From: Limisphaerales bacterium
Lineage (GTDB): Bacteria > Verrucomicrobiota > Verrucomicrobiia > Limisphaerales > AAA164-E04
DNA: 64,000 nucleotides
Assembly (NCBI GenBank): GCA_024761205.1
Contig: JAMASS010000004.1
Span: forward strand, 1 to 64,000
Direction of reading: 5' to 3'
The notes below the pieces were generated by a model, which was given only the letters and a program-made list of their open reading frames with translations, did no database searches and was not told the origin of the DNA. Positions 18,208-27,470 of this stretch are shown one piece after another. The position numbers were made by a program, and so were the translations under genes. Every line of letters starts with the position of its first letter. Position 1 is the first letter of the stretch.

Positions 18208-20157
18208 TCAGTTTGATGAATTTTGTGGTTGGATTTCGGTGGTGGTATTTTCGGGAGAAAGATCAGTGGCCGGACTTTCAGGTTCCGGTAGCGCACTCTC
18301 AGCGGTAGCTTCCTGTGTAGTGCCGTCCAGAGATTTTGAAAGTTCCTCTGGGATTTTCTCGATCCGATTGAGGACAAATTTTCTTCCGTCGTGCTGTTCG
18401 AGCGTAATTTCATCGCCCGGTTTGTGGTTGAGCAGCTCCTGAGCCATGGGCGAGAGGTAACTAATGATCCCTCTATCCGGATCCGAATCCCAAGCGCCGA
18501 GAATGGTGAAATCCTCTTGAGTTTGCTGGCTGATATCCGTGACGTTCACCACGGTGCCAATGGAGACGGAATTCGTGGTGGCCTCTGAGAAATCGGTCGC
18601 CCGCGCCATGGCCAGCTCGGTTTCCAACTCGGCCTTGCGGGACATGAGGATTTTTTGCATTTCCTTCGCGGCCTTATACTCATGGTTCTCTCGAAGGTCT
18701 CCGTAGCTTCTTGCGATGGCGATTTCCTTGGAATTGGCCGGAATCTTCTTGCGGACTAGCTGATCATATTCGTTGCGGCGACGTTCCAAACTAGACCACG
18801 AAACGACCAAGCCCTTCTCTTGGACATCTTGATCTCCAGAGATCAGCGCTTGGACTGCCGGGTAGGCTTTAACAATTCGAGCCAACAGGGAGCGCTTGTC
18901 CATGTCGTCGAAGCAGGACGACAATTGCAAGGTGCGCGTTAGATCTTTGACAATTTCCAAATCAGCGGTCTCAATCAACTCAATGAGAAGTTTCTTGTCG
19001 CTCATGATATAGTCACTCAGGCGACTGGATTTCTTCTCATTGAATTGATCCCGCTCCATGGCGGTGATCATGGCTCGAACCACTTCGGGGCCAAGGATAT
19101 CCGCAAAAGCGTCGGATCGAGATTTAGCCAACCAAAACAGGAGTTCACTGCTGGCCTGTTGTTGGTTGACGAGGCGCGTGAGGGTTTCTTTCAGCGAATC
19201 CAGGCGAGCGGACTCAATGAGTAAATTCGCGCACTCGCCTGCCAGTCGAGCACTGACGATGTTGATGATCTTAAGGATGGCAACCGTCCAGTCCTCCGTC
19301 CGAGCATCTTTGTATGATTTGAGAGCACGTTTGTGCCTGGCCGCTGGCAGTTGTTCGAGGATCTCGGAAACATTCTCGTTTTCGGTCCAGATCGTGGCGG
19401 CCTTGACTTCGTCCGACGTAGCCTCGATTTCGGCGAGTTCAACGAGATCGTCACGGGCGAAGATACCGTCTAAGGTGAGGGCGGGCTGATTTTTTTGATG
19501 CTTGGCGATTTCTTCGTTGAGTAGGTCAACCGTCTCTTTGAAGGTTGCCGTCTTGTTGGCCAAATCCTCGTGGCTTCGAGCCATCTCGTTAGCAACGGCA
19601 ATGCGTGCCTTGAGCCCTCTCGCGGCTCGGAAATCGTTGAGCAATCGCTCTTCGAGGGACACAGATTCGGCGTTATAAAGAATGGGCTCGCTCTTTTTAA
19701 TGGGCACACGAAAATGTCCGTTCTTCTTCAGTTCCTTCCGAACTCCGTCCCACCACTTGCGCCAATCGTCGGCAATGACATCCGGCACCAACACTTCTTG
19801 AATTTGGGCGACGGTAGCGGCGCCGTCGAAACTCTGGAGGACAAGCTTGATGAGATCGATGTGGTTAAGGGCTGCCATCTGGCGGAGTCCTTGGAGGTCC
19901 TTGGCTTTTCGGACTAAGATGTGTTCTGCTGGAATCGGTTTTAGCGTATTGGTGCCAAAACCTATATCCATTGAGTGGCCGGTCTTGTTTTCAAAATCGA
20001 TGAGAAAGCGAGAAAATACGGTGTCTACGGTAGTGATCTTGCCAAAGCCCCAGCTTCGGTGGGTGCAATAGCCGCACTCAGTCAGTTTGACTAGAGCATC
20101 AATCTGTTTTGGCTGGATCTTCCCCGCAGCAGCCAGTTTCTCGAACTCTTCTCTCAT
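18208..20157 (-). CDS. greA: Long GreA/GreB-family transcription elongation factor
   Basis: The last 160 residues are a canonical Gre factor: an N-terminal coiled coil (NEYDQLVRKKIPANSKEIAI, then RSYGDLRENHEYKAAKEMQK, with the catalytic D-LREN-EY acidic tip) and the globular domain (ILGAWDSDPDRGIISYLSPM, then AQELLNHKPGDE). Gre factors stimulate RNA cleavage by paused RNA polymerase. Before this lies an extension of about 470 residues that is soluble and mostly helical, starting MREEFEKLAAAGKIQPKQID and containing SWGFGKI. Usual GreA is about 160 residues; chlamydial GreA has a similarly long extension, so this is probably a PVC-lineage trait. The protein ends in an acidic Ser/Thr/Pro tail. 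The frame is intact. Confidence 0.9.
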   Translation of the reverse strand: MREEFEKLAAAGKIQPKQIDALVKLTECGYCTHRSWGFGKITTVDTVFSRFLIDFENKTGHSMDIGFGTNTLKPIPAEHILVRKAKDLQGLRQMAALNHIDLIKLVLQSFDGAATVAQIQEVLVPDVIADDWRKWWDGVRKELKKNGHFRVPIKKSEPILYNAESVSLEERLLNDFRAARGLKARIAVANEMARSHEDLANKTATFKETVDLLNEEIAKHQKNQPALTLDGIFARDDLVELAEIEATSDEVKAATIWTENENVSEILEQLPAARHKRALKSYKDARTEDWTVAILKIINIVSARLAGECANLLIESARLDSLKETLTRLVNQQQASSELLFWLAKSRSDAFADILGPEVVRAMITAMERDQFNEKKSSRLSDYIMSDKKLLIELIETADLEIVKDLTRTLQLSSCFDDMDKRSLLARIVKAYPAVQALISGDQDVQEKGLVVSWSSLERRRNEYDQLVRKKIPANSKEIAIARSYGDLRENHEYKAAKEMQKILMSRKAELETELAMARATDFSEATTNSVSIGTVVNVTDISQQTQEDFTILGAWDSDPDRGIISYLSPMAQELLNHKPGDEITLEQHDGRKFVLNRIEKIPEELSKSLDGTTQEATAESALPEPESPATDLSPENTTTEIQPQNSSN

Positions 20158-20259
20158 ATCAGCATTACTCGTGTCTTGCTCGGACCAAATTGTTAAACGA
20201 TGGTTAATAGAGTGTGACTATTGAAAAACCAAGAGAAATTGTCTTTAGAGTCCTGATTC

Positions 20260-21560
20260 AGGCGCCCGGTCGGATAAATGACTCGATGCGTTGTTGGGTC
20301 GAAGCTTTGCGGACGCTGAGCTCAGCGATAGAGATCGAGCGTTTGTACAGGAGTTGGTCTTTAGCGTTACCCGGGTGGCGGTGAGTCTTGGATTGAGTGT
20401 TGGATCGTTGAGTAACGCGACGTCCATTGAGCAATCTCAAGGTAGTGCTGCGACTGAGGGTCTATCAGTTGGTCTTTTTGTCACGGGTCCCCGAATACGC
20501 CAATTTGAACGAAATGGTGGATCTCGAGAAGGATCGGAAAGGCAACGCCAAAGCAAAGTTTGCCACTGCCATTCTACGACGTGTTTTGCGCGAGAAAAGG
20601 ACGGTGGCAGGGTGGATTGACCAGTTGAAGCGAGATCAGCCTGCGGTTGGATACTCTCATCCCACGTGGCTGATGGAACGGTGGCGCCAACGGTTCTCGA
20701 GCGATGACTTGACATTTCTGCTGGAATGGAACGATCGCGCTCTTGAGGTTTATGCACGGTTGAACGAACTGTGGTCCAGTGTTGAGCCGTTTGCCGATGT
20801 TTGGAGTCGGGAAGGAGTAGAATACCAATCGTGCGAGCTTCCCTGGCCTTCGCCGGCCAGGGTCTTTAGCATTCATAATAATTCGGGCGCAATTGTCCGA
20901 GAAGAGAGTTTCGGCAATGGTGGATATTATATCTAGGAACCGAGTACGCTGCTAAGCGTTGACCTTCTGGCGCCCAAGCTTGGAGATAAGGTTCTCGATC
21001 TCTGTGCCGTACTCAAGCGGCAAGACCTGCTATTTGGCTGAGCGGATGCAAAACCGCGGTGAGATACTCGCCTGTGATGTTGCTTCTTCACGGCTGCAGT
21101 TGGTTGAAGAGAATTGTGAGCGGTTGGGGGTCGGCAACGTAGTCTGCCGGCTGATAGACGAGAACAAGCTTCCGGATTTTGGTTGCTTGTTCAATTGCGT
21201 CTTGGTGGATGCCCCGGGCTCGAACACCGGGGTGATGCGATGCCGAGTCGATCTGCGTTGGCACATCAAGAAGTTGGCGCTCGAGCGATTGGGGCACTCC
21301 AGTCGTGATTGCTTCGCGAGGTCGCGAAGTTTGTGAAGCTCGGGGGGTGTGTTAATTACAGCACCTGTAGTTTGGAGACCGAAGAGAATCAAGCGATCGC
21401 CGCCGGATTCAGGGAGCGAGTTCCCGGAGTCTCTTTGGAGGCCGAACGGCAGATTACCCCGTTCATTGACGGTGTGGATGGCGCCTATGCCGTCTGCTTA
21501 GTGCGGGCGGCGGAAGGGCAGGTTAACTGTGGGGAGGCTGCCTCACCTTGGCACAGCTAG
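20260..21560 (+). pseudogene. rsmB: 16S rRNA m5C967 methyltransferase RsmB, degraded
   Basis: Pieces in three frames follow RsmB from end to end: ELSDRDRAFVQELVFSVTR; LSNLKVVLRLRVYQLVFLSR with VPEYANLNEMVDL and AKFATAILRRVLRE (NusB-like domain); SGKTCYLAERMQNRGEILAC (SAM motif I); CVLVDAPGSNTGVMRCRVDL (motif IV); and VNYSTCSLETEENQAIA (motif VI). Motif IV should read DAPCS; the Cys is Gly here. The motif VI Cys is kept. At least three frameshifts separate the pieces. RsmB methylates C967 of 16S rRNA and is non-essential in E. coli, consistent with loss. The greA start lies divergently 100 bases upstream. Confidence 0.88.
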
Positions 21561-21631
21561 TTACGCTCTAGGCGGATTCCTCCGGCAATAAATGATTGGA
21601 AATGCTCCTCGGGAATCCTATGTTGCCCGGT

Positions 21632-22636
21632 ATGAAGATTCTGGTGTGTTTAGGTTTATCGGTCATTGCTGTCACCACATGGATCGGTTGTGGAGATCCC
21701 GCAGGTGGCAATAGCGGGGAGAAGGCGATCCAAATCGCAGTCATCCCTAAAGGGACGACTCACGAGTTCTGGCGGTCCATTGAAGCGGGAGTCCGCAAAG
21801 CCGAACAAGAGCTTGGCGAGCAAGGGAAGCATGTTGAGATCATTTGGAAGGGCCCTCTCAAAGAGGATGACCGCGATCAGCAGATTCAGGTAGTTGAAAA
21901 TTTCACCACGCGACGAGTCACAGGGATAGTGTTGGCGCCCTTAGACTCGAAGGCCTTGGTTCGCCCGGTGGAAACGGCGCAGAAGGCTGGTATTCCTGTG
22001 GTCATCATCGACTCGGGTTTGGAGTCTGATCAGTACGCGAGTTTTGTGGCGACCGATAATTTTGAGGGGGGGCAAATGGCGGGTGAGTTCATGACGAAGC
22101 TTTTGGAAGGAAAGGGAAATGTCATCTTGCTTCGCTATGCGGTCGGTTCGGCTAGCACTGAGAAACGCGAAGATGGTTTCCTCAATGTCTTAAAGGTGCA
22201 TCCGGAGATTAAACTCATTTCGTCGGATCAGTATGCGGGACCGACACGAGAGACTGCCTACCAAGCGTCGCAAAACTTATTGAACCGTTTCGGGAAGGAC
22301 GTCGACGGCATCTTCTGCGTGAATGAGAACTCGACGATCGGCATGACCAAGGCGTTGCGGGAGATTGGCCGAGCTGGTGGTGATGTGAAGATGGTCGGTT
22401 TCGATGCGGGATCTCAATCGATCAAGGATATGGAGAATGGAGACATACAGGGTCTTGTGGTTCAGGATCCCTTGCGGATGGGATATGAGGGCGTGATGAC
22501 GATGATGAAGTATCTGGATGGCGATGAAGTTGAGAAGCGGATTGATACGGGTGTAGTGATGGTCACACTGGAGAACATGACCGAGCCTTCGATGCATGAT
22601 CTTTTGCATCCCCCGTTCGAAAAGTATCTTAAGTAG
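21632..22636 (+). CDS. Sugar ABC transporter substrate-binding lipoprotein (RbsB-like)
   Basis: The product starts MKILVCLGL and has a lipoprotein signal peptide ending WIGC, so the mature protein would be lipid-anchored at Cys20. The body is a periplasmic-binding-protein-like fold (Peripla_BP_4): IQIAVIPKGTTHEFWRSIEA, GIVLAPLDSKALVRPVE, IPVVIIDSGLESDQYASFVA, then GIFCVNENSTIGMTKALREI. This is the ribose/galactose/inositol binder type. I chose the ATG at 21632 because it leaves a normal signal peptide; an in-frame ATG 36 bases upstream is less likely. The ATPase gene follows and then a broken permease, so the transporter as encoded here is incomplete. Confidence 0.9.
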   Translation: MKILVCLGLSVIAVTTWIGCGDPAGGNSGEKAIQIAVIPKGTTHEFWRSIEAGVRKAEQELGEQGKHVEIIWKGPLKEDDRDQQIQVVENFTTRRVTGIVLAPLDSKALVRPVETAQKAGIPVVIIDSGLESDQYASFVATDNFEGGQMAGEFMTKLLEGKGNVILLRYAVGSASTEKREDGFLNVLKVHPEIKLISSDQYAGPTRETAYQASQNLLNRFGKDVDGIFCVNENSTIGMTKALREIGRAGGDVKMVGFDAGSQSIKDMENGDIQGLVVQDPLRMGYEGVMTMMKYLDGDEVEKRIDTGVVMVTLENMTEPSMHDLLHPPFEKYLK

Positions 22637-22760
22637 TCGATTCTGCGGGTTTCCGATTCGTTCTGATTTAGGATGGATCATCATTCTGTTCTAAAGCGAT
22701 TTCCAGAGACGAGAGGGGCTGCTTGTGCCGACGAGGTAATGGAAGGTTTGACTGGATTTA

Positions 22761-24254
22761 ATGGTTGTTCCACGTTTGAGAATGAGCGGTGTCGTCAAGT
22801 CTTTTGGCGCCACTCGGGCCTTGCGTGGCGTCAGTTTTGAAGTCGCTCCGGGGGAGGTGCATACTCTGATCGGGGAGAATGGCGCGGGGAAGAGTACGCT
22901 GATGAAGGTGCTGAGCGGCGCCCACCAAGCTGATGAGGGTAGGATTGAGTTGGATGGAGAGCCGTTTCTTCCTAAGAACCCGTTGCACGCCAGAGATAGT
23001 GGCATTGCCATGATTTATCAGGAACTCAACTTGGCTCCTGATCTCTCGGTAGAGGAGAATATTCTCCTCGGGGAGGAGCCTCGGAGGTTTGGCTTGATTC
23101 GGCGGCGGATGAGTCGAGATTTGGCGCAGCAAGCACTCGAACAACTTGATCATTCGGGCCTATCGTTGGCTACTCCGGTTTATGAACTGAGTATTGCAGA
23201 ACAGCAACTGGTCGAGATCGCGCGGGCACTGACTCAGCGACCTAGGGTGCTGATCATGGACGAGCCGACTAGTAGTTTGACTCAGGTGGATGTCGAACGT
23301 TTGTTCCGAGTGATCGCTCGTTTGAAGACTCAGGGGGTTAGTATCGTCTACATCAGTCATTTTTTGGAGGAGTGCGAAAAGGTTTGTGATCGCTATACTG
23401 TACTTCGCGACGGCGAATCCGTGGGGACGGGCGAGATGGACACTACGGAGATCGACGGGATCATTCGTCTTATGGTTGGGCGTGAAATGAAGGAGATCTA
23501 TCCGAAGCTCGAACATTCCTTGGGTGCGCCAGCACTGGAGTTGGAAGGGCTTGCCGGACGGAAGAAACCGCACTCGGTTTCGCTTAAGCTACGACGTGGC
23601 GAGATTTTTGGCGTTGCCGGATTGGTCGGGGCAGGGCGAACAGAGACGTTGAGGACGTGTTTCGGGTTGGATCGACTTACCTCCGGTCGAGTTCGAGTGG
23701 CTGGGGAGGAGAGTACGGAGGGGACGCCACGACTTCGTTTACGGCAAGGGATGGGGCTTCTTAGTGAGAATCGCAAAGGGGAAGGTTTGTTACTGAACCA
23801 AAGCATTGCCAACAACCTCACTATGACTCGCTTCGAACCATTCTCAAAATTTGGTTTTATCCGTCATGCAGATCAATCACGGGCAGCGAATCAATGGATT
23901 GACCGACTCGGAGTCCGTACGTCCGGGGCTCGACAGACGATCGGAGAGTTGTCCGGCGGCAATCAGCAAAAAGTCGCGATCGGTCGCTTATTGCATCACG
24001 ACGCCGATATTTTGTTGTTCGATGAGCCCACCAGAGGCATTGACGTGGGGAGTAAAGCGCAGATTTATCAACTGGTCAATGAACTGGCCAAGCAAGGGAA
24101 AGCGATACTCTTTGTGAGCTCGTATTTGCCGGAGTTGCTCGGTGTTTGTGACACCATCGGCGTGATGTGTCGAGGGATGTTGAAAGAAGTGCGCCCAGCA
24201 GAGGGGTGGGATGAAGAGCAGATTCTGGCAGTCGCGATTGGGCAGGATGAGTGA
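22761..24254 (+). CDS. Sugar ABC transporter ATP-binding protein (RbsA/MglA-like, two ATPase domains)
   Basis: This 497-residue protein has two fused nucleotide-binding domains. Domain 1 has Walker A GENGAGKST (about residue 37), LSIAEQQLVEIARAL and Walker B VLIMDEPTSSLT. Domain 2 has the degenerate P-loop GLVGAGRTE that marks RbsA-type proteins, the signature LSGGNQQKVAIGRLL and LLFDEPTRGID. It energises uptake of a monosaccharide delivered by the binding protein upstream. The gene is intact and 18 bases from the permease pseudogene. Unless a permease elsewhere pairs with it, it has no partner. Confidence 0.93.
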   Translation: MVVPRLRMSGVVKSFGATRALRGVSFEVAPGEVHTLIGENGAGKSTLMKVLSGAHQADEGRIELDGEPFLPKNPLHARDSGIAMIYQELNLAPDLSVEENILLGEEPRRFGLIRRRMSRDLAQQALEQLDHSGLSLATPVYELSIAEQQLVEIARALTQRPRVLIMDEPTSSLTQVDVERLFRVIARLKTQGVSIVYISHFLEECEKVCDRYTVLRDGESVGTGEMDTTEIDGIIRLMVGREMKEIYPKLEHSLGAPALELEGLAGRKKPHSVSLKLRRGEIFGVAGLVGAGRTETLRTCFGLDRLTSGRVRVAGEESTEGTPRLRLRQGMGLLSENRKGEGLLLNQSIANNLTMTRFEPFSKFGFIRHADQSRAANQWIDRLGVRTSGARQTIGELSGGNQQKVAIGRLLHHDADILLFDEPTRGIDVGSKAQIYQLVNELAKQGKAILFVSSYLPELLGVCDTIGVMCRGMLKEVRPAEGWDEEQILAVAIGQDE

Positions 24255-24272
24255 GTTGTGTGAGTAGAATCT

Positions 24273-25268
24273 ATGGCGAGTGAGGCTGGCAAGGAAACGC
24301 TTCAGGGGCGGTCGGGTTTGTGGCGCTGGATCAATGTGCTCGGTCCGTTTTTGGGACTGGTCATCGTCACGGGACTATTCGCGCTGAGCGAGGAGTTACG
24401 CCCCATTTTTTTCACCGGCAGCAATGCCAAACTCATTCTGACACAAACGGTCATCGTAGTGATTGGGGCACTGGGGATGACGATGGTCATTGTGAGCGGC
24501 GGTATTGATTTGAGCGCCGGGGCCGTCGTGGCCCTGACCAGCGTGGTGGCAGCCACACTGTTGATGGAATCGGCCCGCCAACATTGGCCTTTTTATTGAC
24601 CGTGGGCAGCGGCGCTTTGATTGGATTTCTTAATGGATTGGTGATTGCCGGATTACGGATGATGCCCTTTATCGTCACTTTGGGGATGATGGGAATCGCA
24701 CGGGGAAGCGCGAAGTGGTTGGGGAACAATCAAACAGTGAACCCGGAGGACAATGCTTTGAATAAAATCATGGAACCGGTCAATCCGCTCGAACTGTTTC
24801 CTCTCCCGATGGGTGTCTGGACTGCGATTGCTCTGGCCATTGTGATGACGGTGGTCATGCGGCAGACGGTATTTGGTCGCTATATCTTTGCGATTGGTTC
24901 GAACGAGGATACGGCTCGGCTTTGTGGGATTCCAGTGCAACGACAGAAGGTGTTGATTTACACGCTGGCCGGAATGTTTTTCGGGATTGCGGGTGTGATG
25001 CAGTACTCGGTTAACCCAAGGCGATCCCACAGTAGCGATTGGGCTTGAGCTGGAGATTATTGCGGCGGTGGTGATCGGTGGTGCAAGCTTGAACGGTGGG
25101 TCGGGAAGTATCTTGGGCACCGTCATTGGGGCGCTGATCATGGCGGTTCTCAAGAGCGGTTCAAGCCAAATGAATTGGCCGACCTACATGCAAGAGATTA
25201 CCATCGGCATCGTGATTATCCTAGCAGTCGGACTGGATCGCCTCCGACAATCGCGTTTGAAGACCTAA
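24273..25268 (+). pseudogene. Sugar ABC transporter permease (RbsC-like), two frameshifts
   Basis: Three consecutive frames make one RbsC-type permease. The first (24273-24599) covers the N-terminal TMs with GALGMTMVIVSGGIDLSAGA, the family signature. The second (about 24584-25048) includes MMPFIVTLGMMGIARG and FAIGSNEDTARLCGIPV. The third (to 25268) starts GDPTVAIGLELEIIAAVVIG and carries the last TMs. Shifts lie near 24580 and near 25015. No residues appear to be missing, which suggests recent single-base indels. Sequencing errors would look the same here, but neighbouring genes carry many clear lesions. Confidence 0.88.
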
Positions 25269-25283
25269 GGCTTTTGGAGAGAA

Positions 25284-25335
25284 TGGCAGGGACTTTAGTG
25301 CCACCTTCCGGGGCCGGGGACTAAAATCCCTGTCA
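25284..25335. repeat. Imperfect inverted repeat after the transporter operon
   Basis: Two 20-base arms (25284-25303 and 25316-25335) are inverted copies with 16 of 20 positions matching. The core is CAGGGAYTTTAGT and the loop is short and GC-rich. It lies 15 bases after the permease stop and before a T-rich CTTTT. It can act as a terminator or be a REP/MITE-like element. The remaining 340 bases up to btaA hold no gene that I can see. Confidence 0.55.
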
Positions 25336-25672
25336 CGTTCTTTTAGCTGTCCCTCGGATGGTCAGATCTACTGAAAGCGTTGAATAACGTTCCCCTTCAT
25401 CGTTTCCTGATCGCCACTTCTTCTGAATTATTCTGATACAAAGCGAGTCTAAGTTAGTCTCGTCGTGATCAGCCAGGTTGTATGGTGTGCCAGTCGACGT
25501 TCTTTCCTAAATCTTGACGTCATTCTCCCTGAATCTTCGAGGATGGAGGGGATCTTGAGCTGTTTTTTTGATACTTAAACCATTTTGAATTCGGAAGAAT
25601 ATCTTTGACTGGTGGCAAGAGATGCCTCGGGTGAGTGTCTCTTAGCTGACGGTCTCTAATTAAGAGTTAGTT

Positions 25673-26763
25673 ATGCCAATTGCTGGATTGCACAATCACG
25701 TGTTCCGCCATATTCACGGTCGGAATCTTATCTATAATACTTGCTGGGAAGATCCGCGAATTGATCGTGCTCTTTTTGGGCTGGGTTCCTCAAGTGGATT
25801 GGTGACCATAACGAGTGCAGGATGTAATGTTCTCGATTACTTATTGGATCTGCCTGCGGTGTTTTTTCGGTGGACGTCAATTACCGCCGAAATACACTTC
25901 TCGCGCTGAAACGTTACTTTCTCCGATATGGCGGTTTCGAGGATTTGTTGCAGGCGTTTGGTGGGGGAGTTCATCCGAATTTCTGGAATGTCTTTGGCTC
26001 GTTTCGGCATGAGATGCCGGGAGTACCGCATTCTGGGACCGTAAGGAGAGTTTTTTTCAGGGGCCCAGCATTCGGGACTCATTCTACTTCCGCGGTGGGG
26101 CGGGCAATGTTGCCTTTCTCATTGCTCAGTATTTAAAACAGCTTGGGAACAGCTTTTGGGGAGCGGTTAGAGGAGTTCTTTCAATGCGGAGCTCTCCAAG
26201 ATCAGCGGCGGAATTATGACCTGATAGAACCCCATGTATTCAGCCGCCCGATTCGGTGGAGGTGTCGGCAACCCTTGGCAATGAGCCTTTTGGGAGTTCC
26301 TCGTTCTCAAATGGAGATAATCAAACAACAATATCCGGAAGGCGGATTGATAAACTATACCCAGGAATGCTTGAGGCGTGTTTTCACCGAAGTACTGATA
26401 CACGATAATTACTTTTGGCGAGTCTATGCGACTGGGGATTATACTAGAGAGTGCTGTCCTAATCATCTTAAGGAGGAGAATTTCGCCTTGTTGAATGAAG
26501 CTTCCGATCGGATTTACATCTCCTGTAATATCGTCAGCGGTTTCTTGCGAGCCAGGCCCAGAATCTACACGTATTATGAGTTGATGCTTCAGAATAACCG
26601 GAGGGGAACGAAAGTTCTAATGCGATCGGCGGCCTTTGAAATTGATTTCTTACCTGAGTTTCTAACCGAGCGTCTCCGTGTTTGTCCGGAACCAGCAAAC
26701 ACCCTGCATCAACAAGATCGGATCGGCGCCTGTGGGAGCGTTTTATTGGCCGAAGTCAAGTAG
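25673..26763 (+). pseudogene. btaA: BtaA-like SAM:diacylglycerol 3-amino-3-carboxypropyltransferase, frameshifted
   Basis: The N-terminus (NLIYNTCWEDPRIDRALFGL and VTITSAGCNVLDYLLD) matches the DUF3419/BtaA family, including its SAM-binding loop. It continues in a second frame (VDVNYRRNTLLALKRYFLRY), in a third (DSFYFRGGAGNVAFLIAQYL), and from 26143 in the original sense (AMSLLGVPRSQMEIIKQQYP, IHDNYFWRVYATGDYTRECC, then SCNIVSGFLRA). BtaA moves the aminocarboxypropyl group of SAM onto diacylglycerol, the first step to the betaine lipid DGTS. At least three frameshifts inactivate it. btaB follows after 1 base. Confidence 0.85.
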
Positions 26764-26764
26764 C

Positions 26765-27435
26765 GTGGGTGTTTCTGATTCGGTGGGACCCGGTTTGGCT
26801 GCGTACTATTGATGGCACGCCCGTTTCTACGATGCCACCCGTTGGGCCTTGCTTTTCGGGCGCGATCGGATGGTGCGCCTAGTTCACGATGCCATGACTC
26901 CCCAAAGGATTTTGGGGATCGGTTGTGGCACTGGGAGAAGCATGGAGCAGCTGGCACGCGTGTTCCCGGCGGCTTCGATTGCAGGATTGCATATCTCCCA
27001 CGATATGTTGTCTCGGGCTGCTCGAAGGTTGAGGCCATACGGCGAGAGAATTCAGCTTGTGGAGGGGCATACGGTGATGGCCCGTTTGCCGAGTTCTCGT
27101 TTGATCTTGTGGTTTGCGCCTATTGCCTTTCCATGATGAATCCCGGCTGGAAGAACGCCATTGCCGCCGCTTGGTCTGATCTGAGGGAAGGGGGTGTTTT
27201 CGCTGCGATTGACTTCTATGAGAGTCCAGTGGATCTGTTTCGGAGGCAGATGCAGGTGAATCATGTTGCGGTGGAGGCACACTTGCTAGGTGAGATCGAT
27301 GTCTACTTTGGCCGGACGCTCATTGAGTTTGATCGGGCCTATCTGGGACTCTGGCGTTATTCGTCTTTATCGGTCAAAAATTTCCTGTCCCACGAAACCC
27401 AGAAATGCCGATATTCGCAGATGCAGATTCATTGA
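26765..27435 (+). pseudogene. btaB: BtaB-like SAM-dependent N-methyltransferase, nonsense and frameshift
   Basis: A GTG at 26765 starts MGVSDSVGPGLAAYY, then an in-frame TGA, then WHARFYDATRWALLFGRDRM and ILGIGCGTGRSMEQLARVFP, the SAM motif I of a class I methyltransferase. Near 27095 the frame shifts and continues FDLVVCAYCLSMMNPGWKNA, LREGGVFAAIDFYESP and DVYFGRTLIEF. The FYDATRW segment and the gene order after btaA identify BtaB, which trimethylates the homoserine head group to give DGTS. Both lesions are internal, so the protein is dead. Confidence 0.83.
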
Positions 27436-27470
27436 TCGAGAATCGACCTTGACCAACTAATCGTAAGCCT

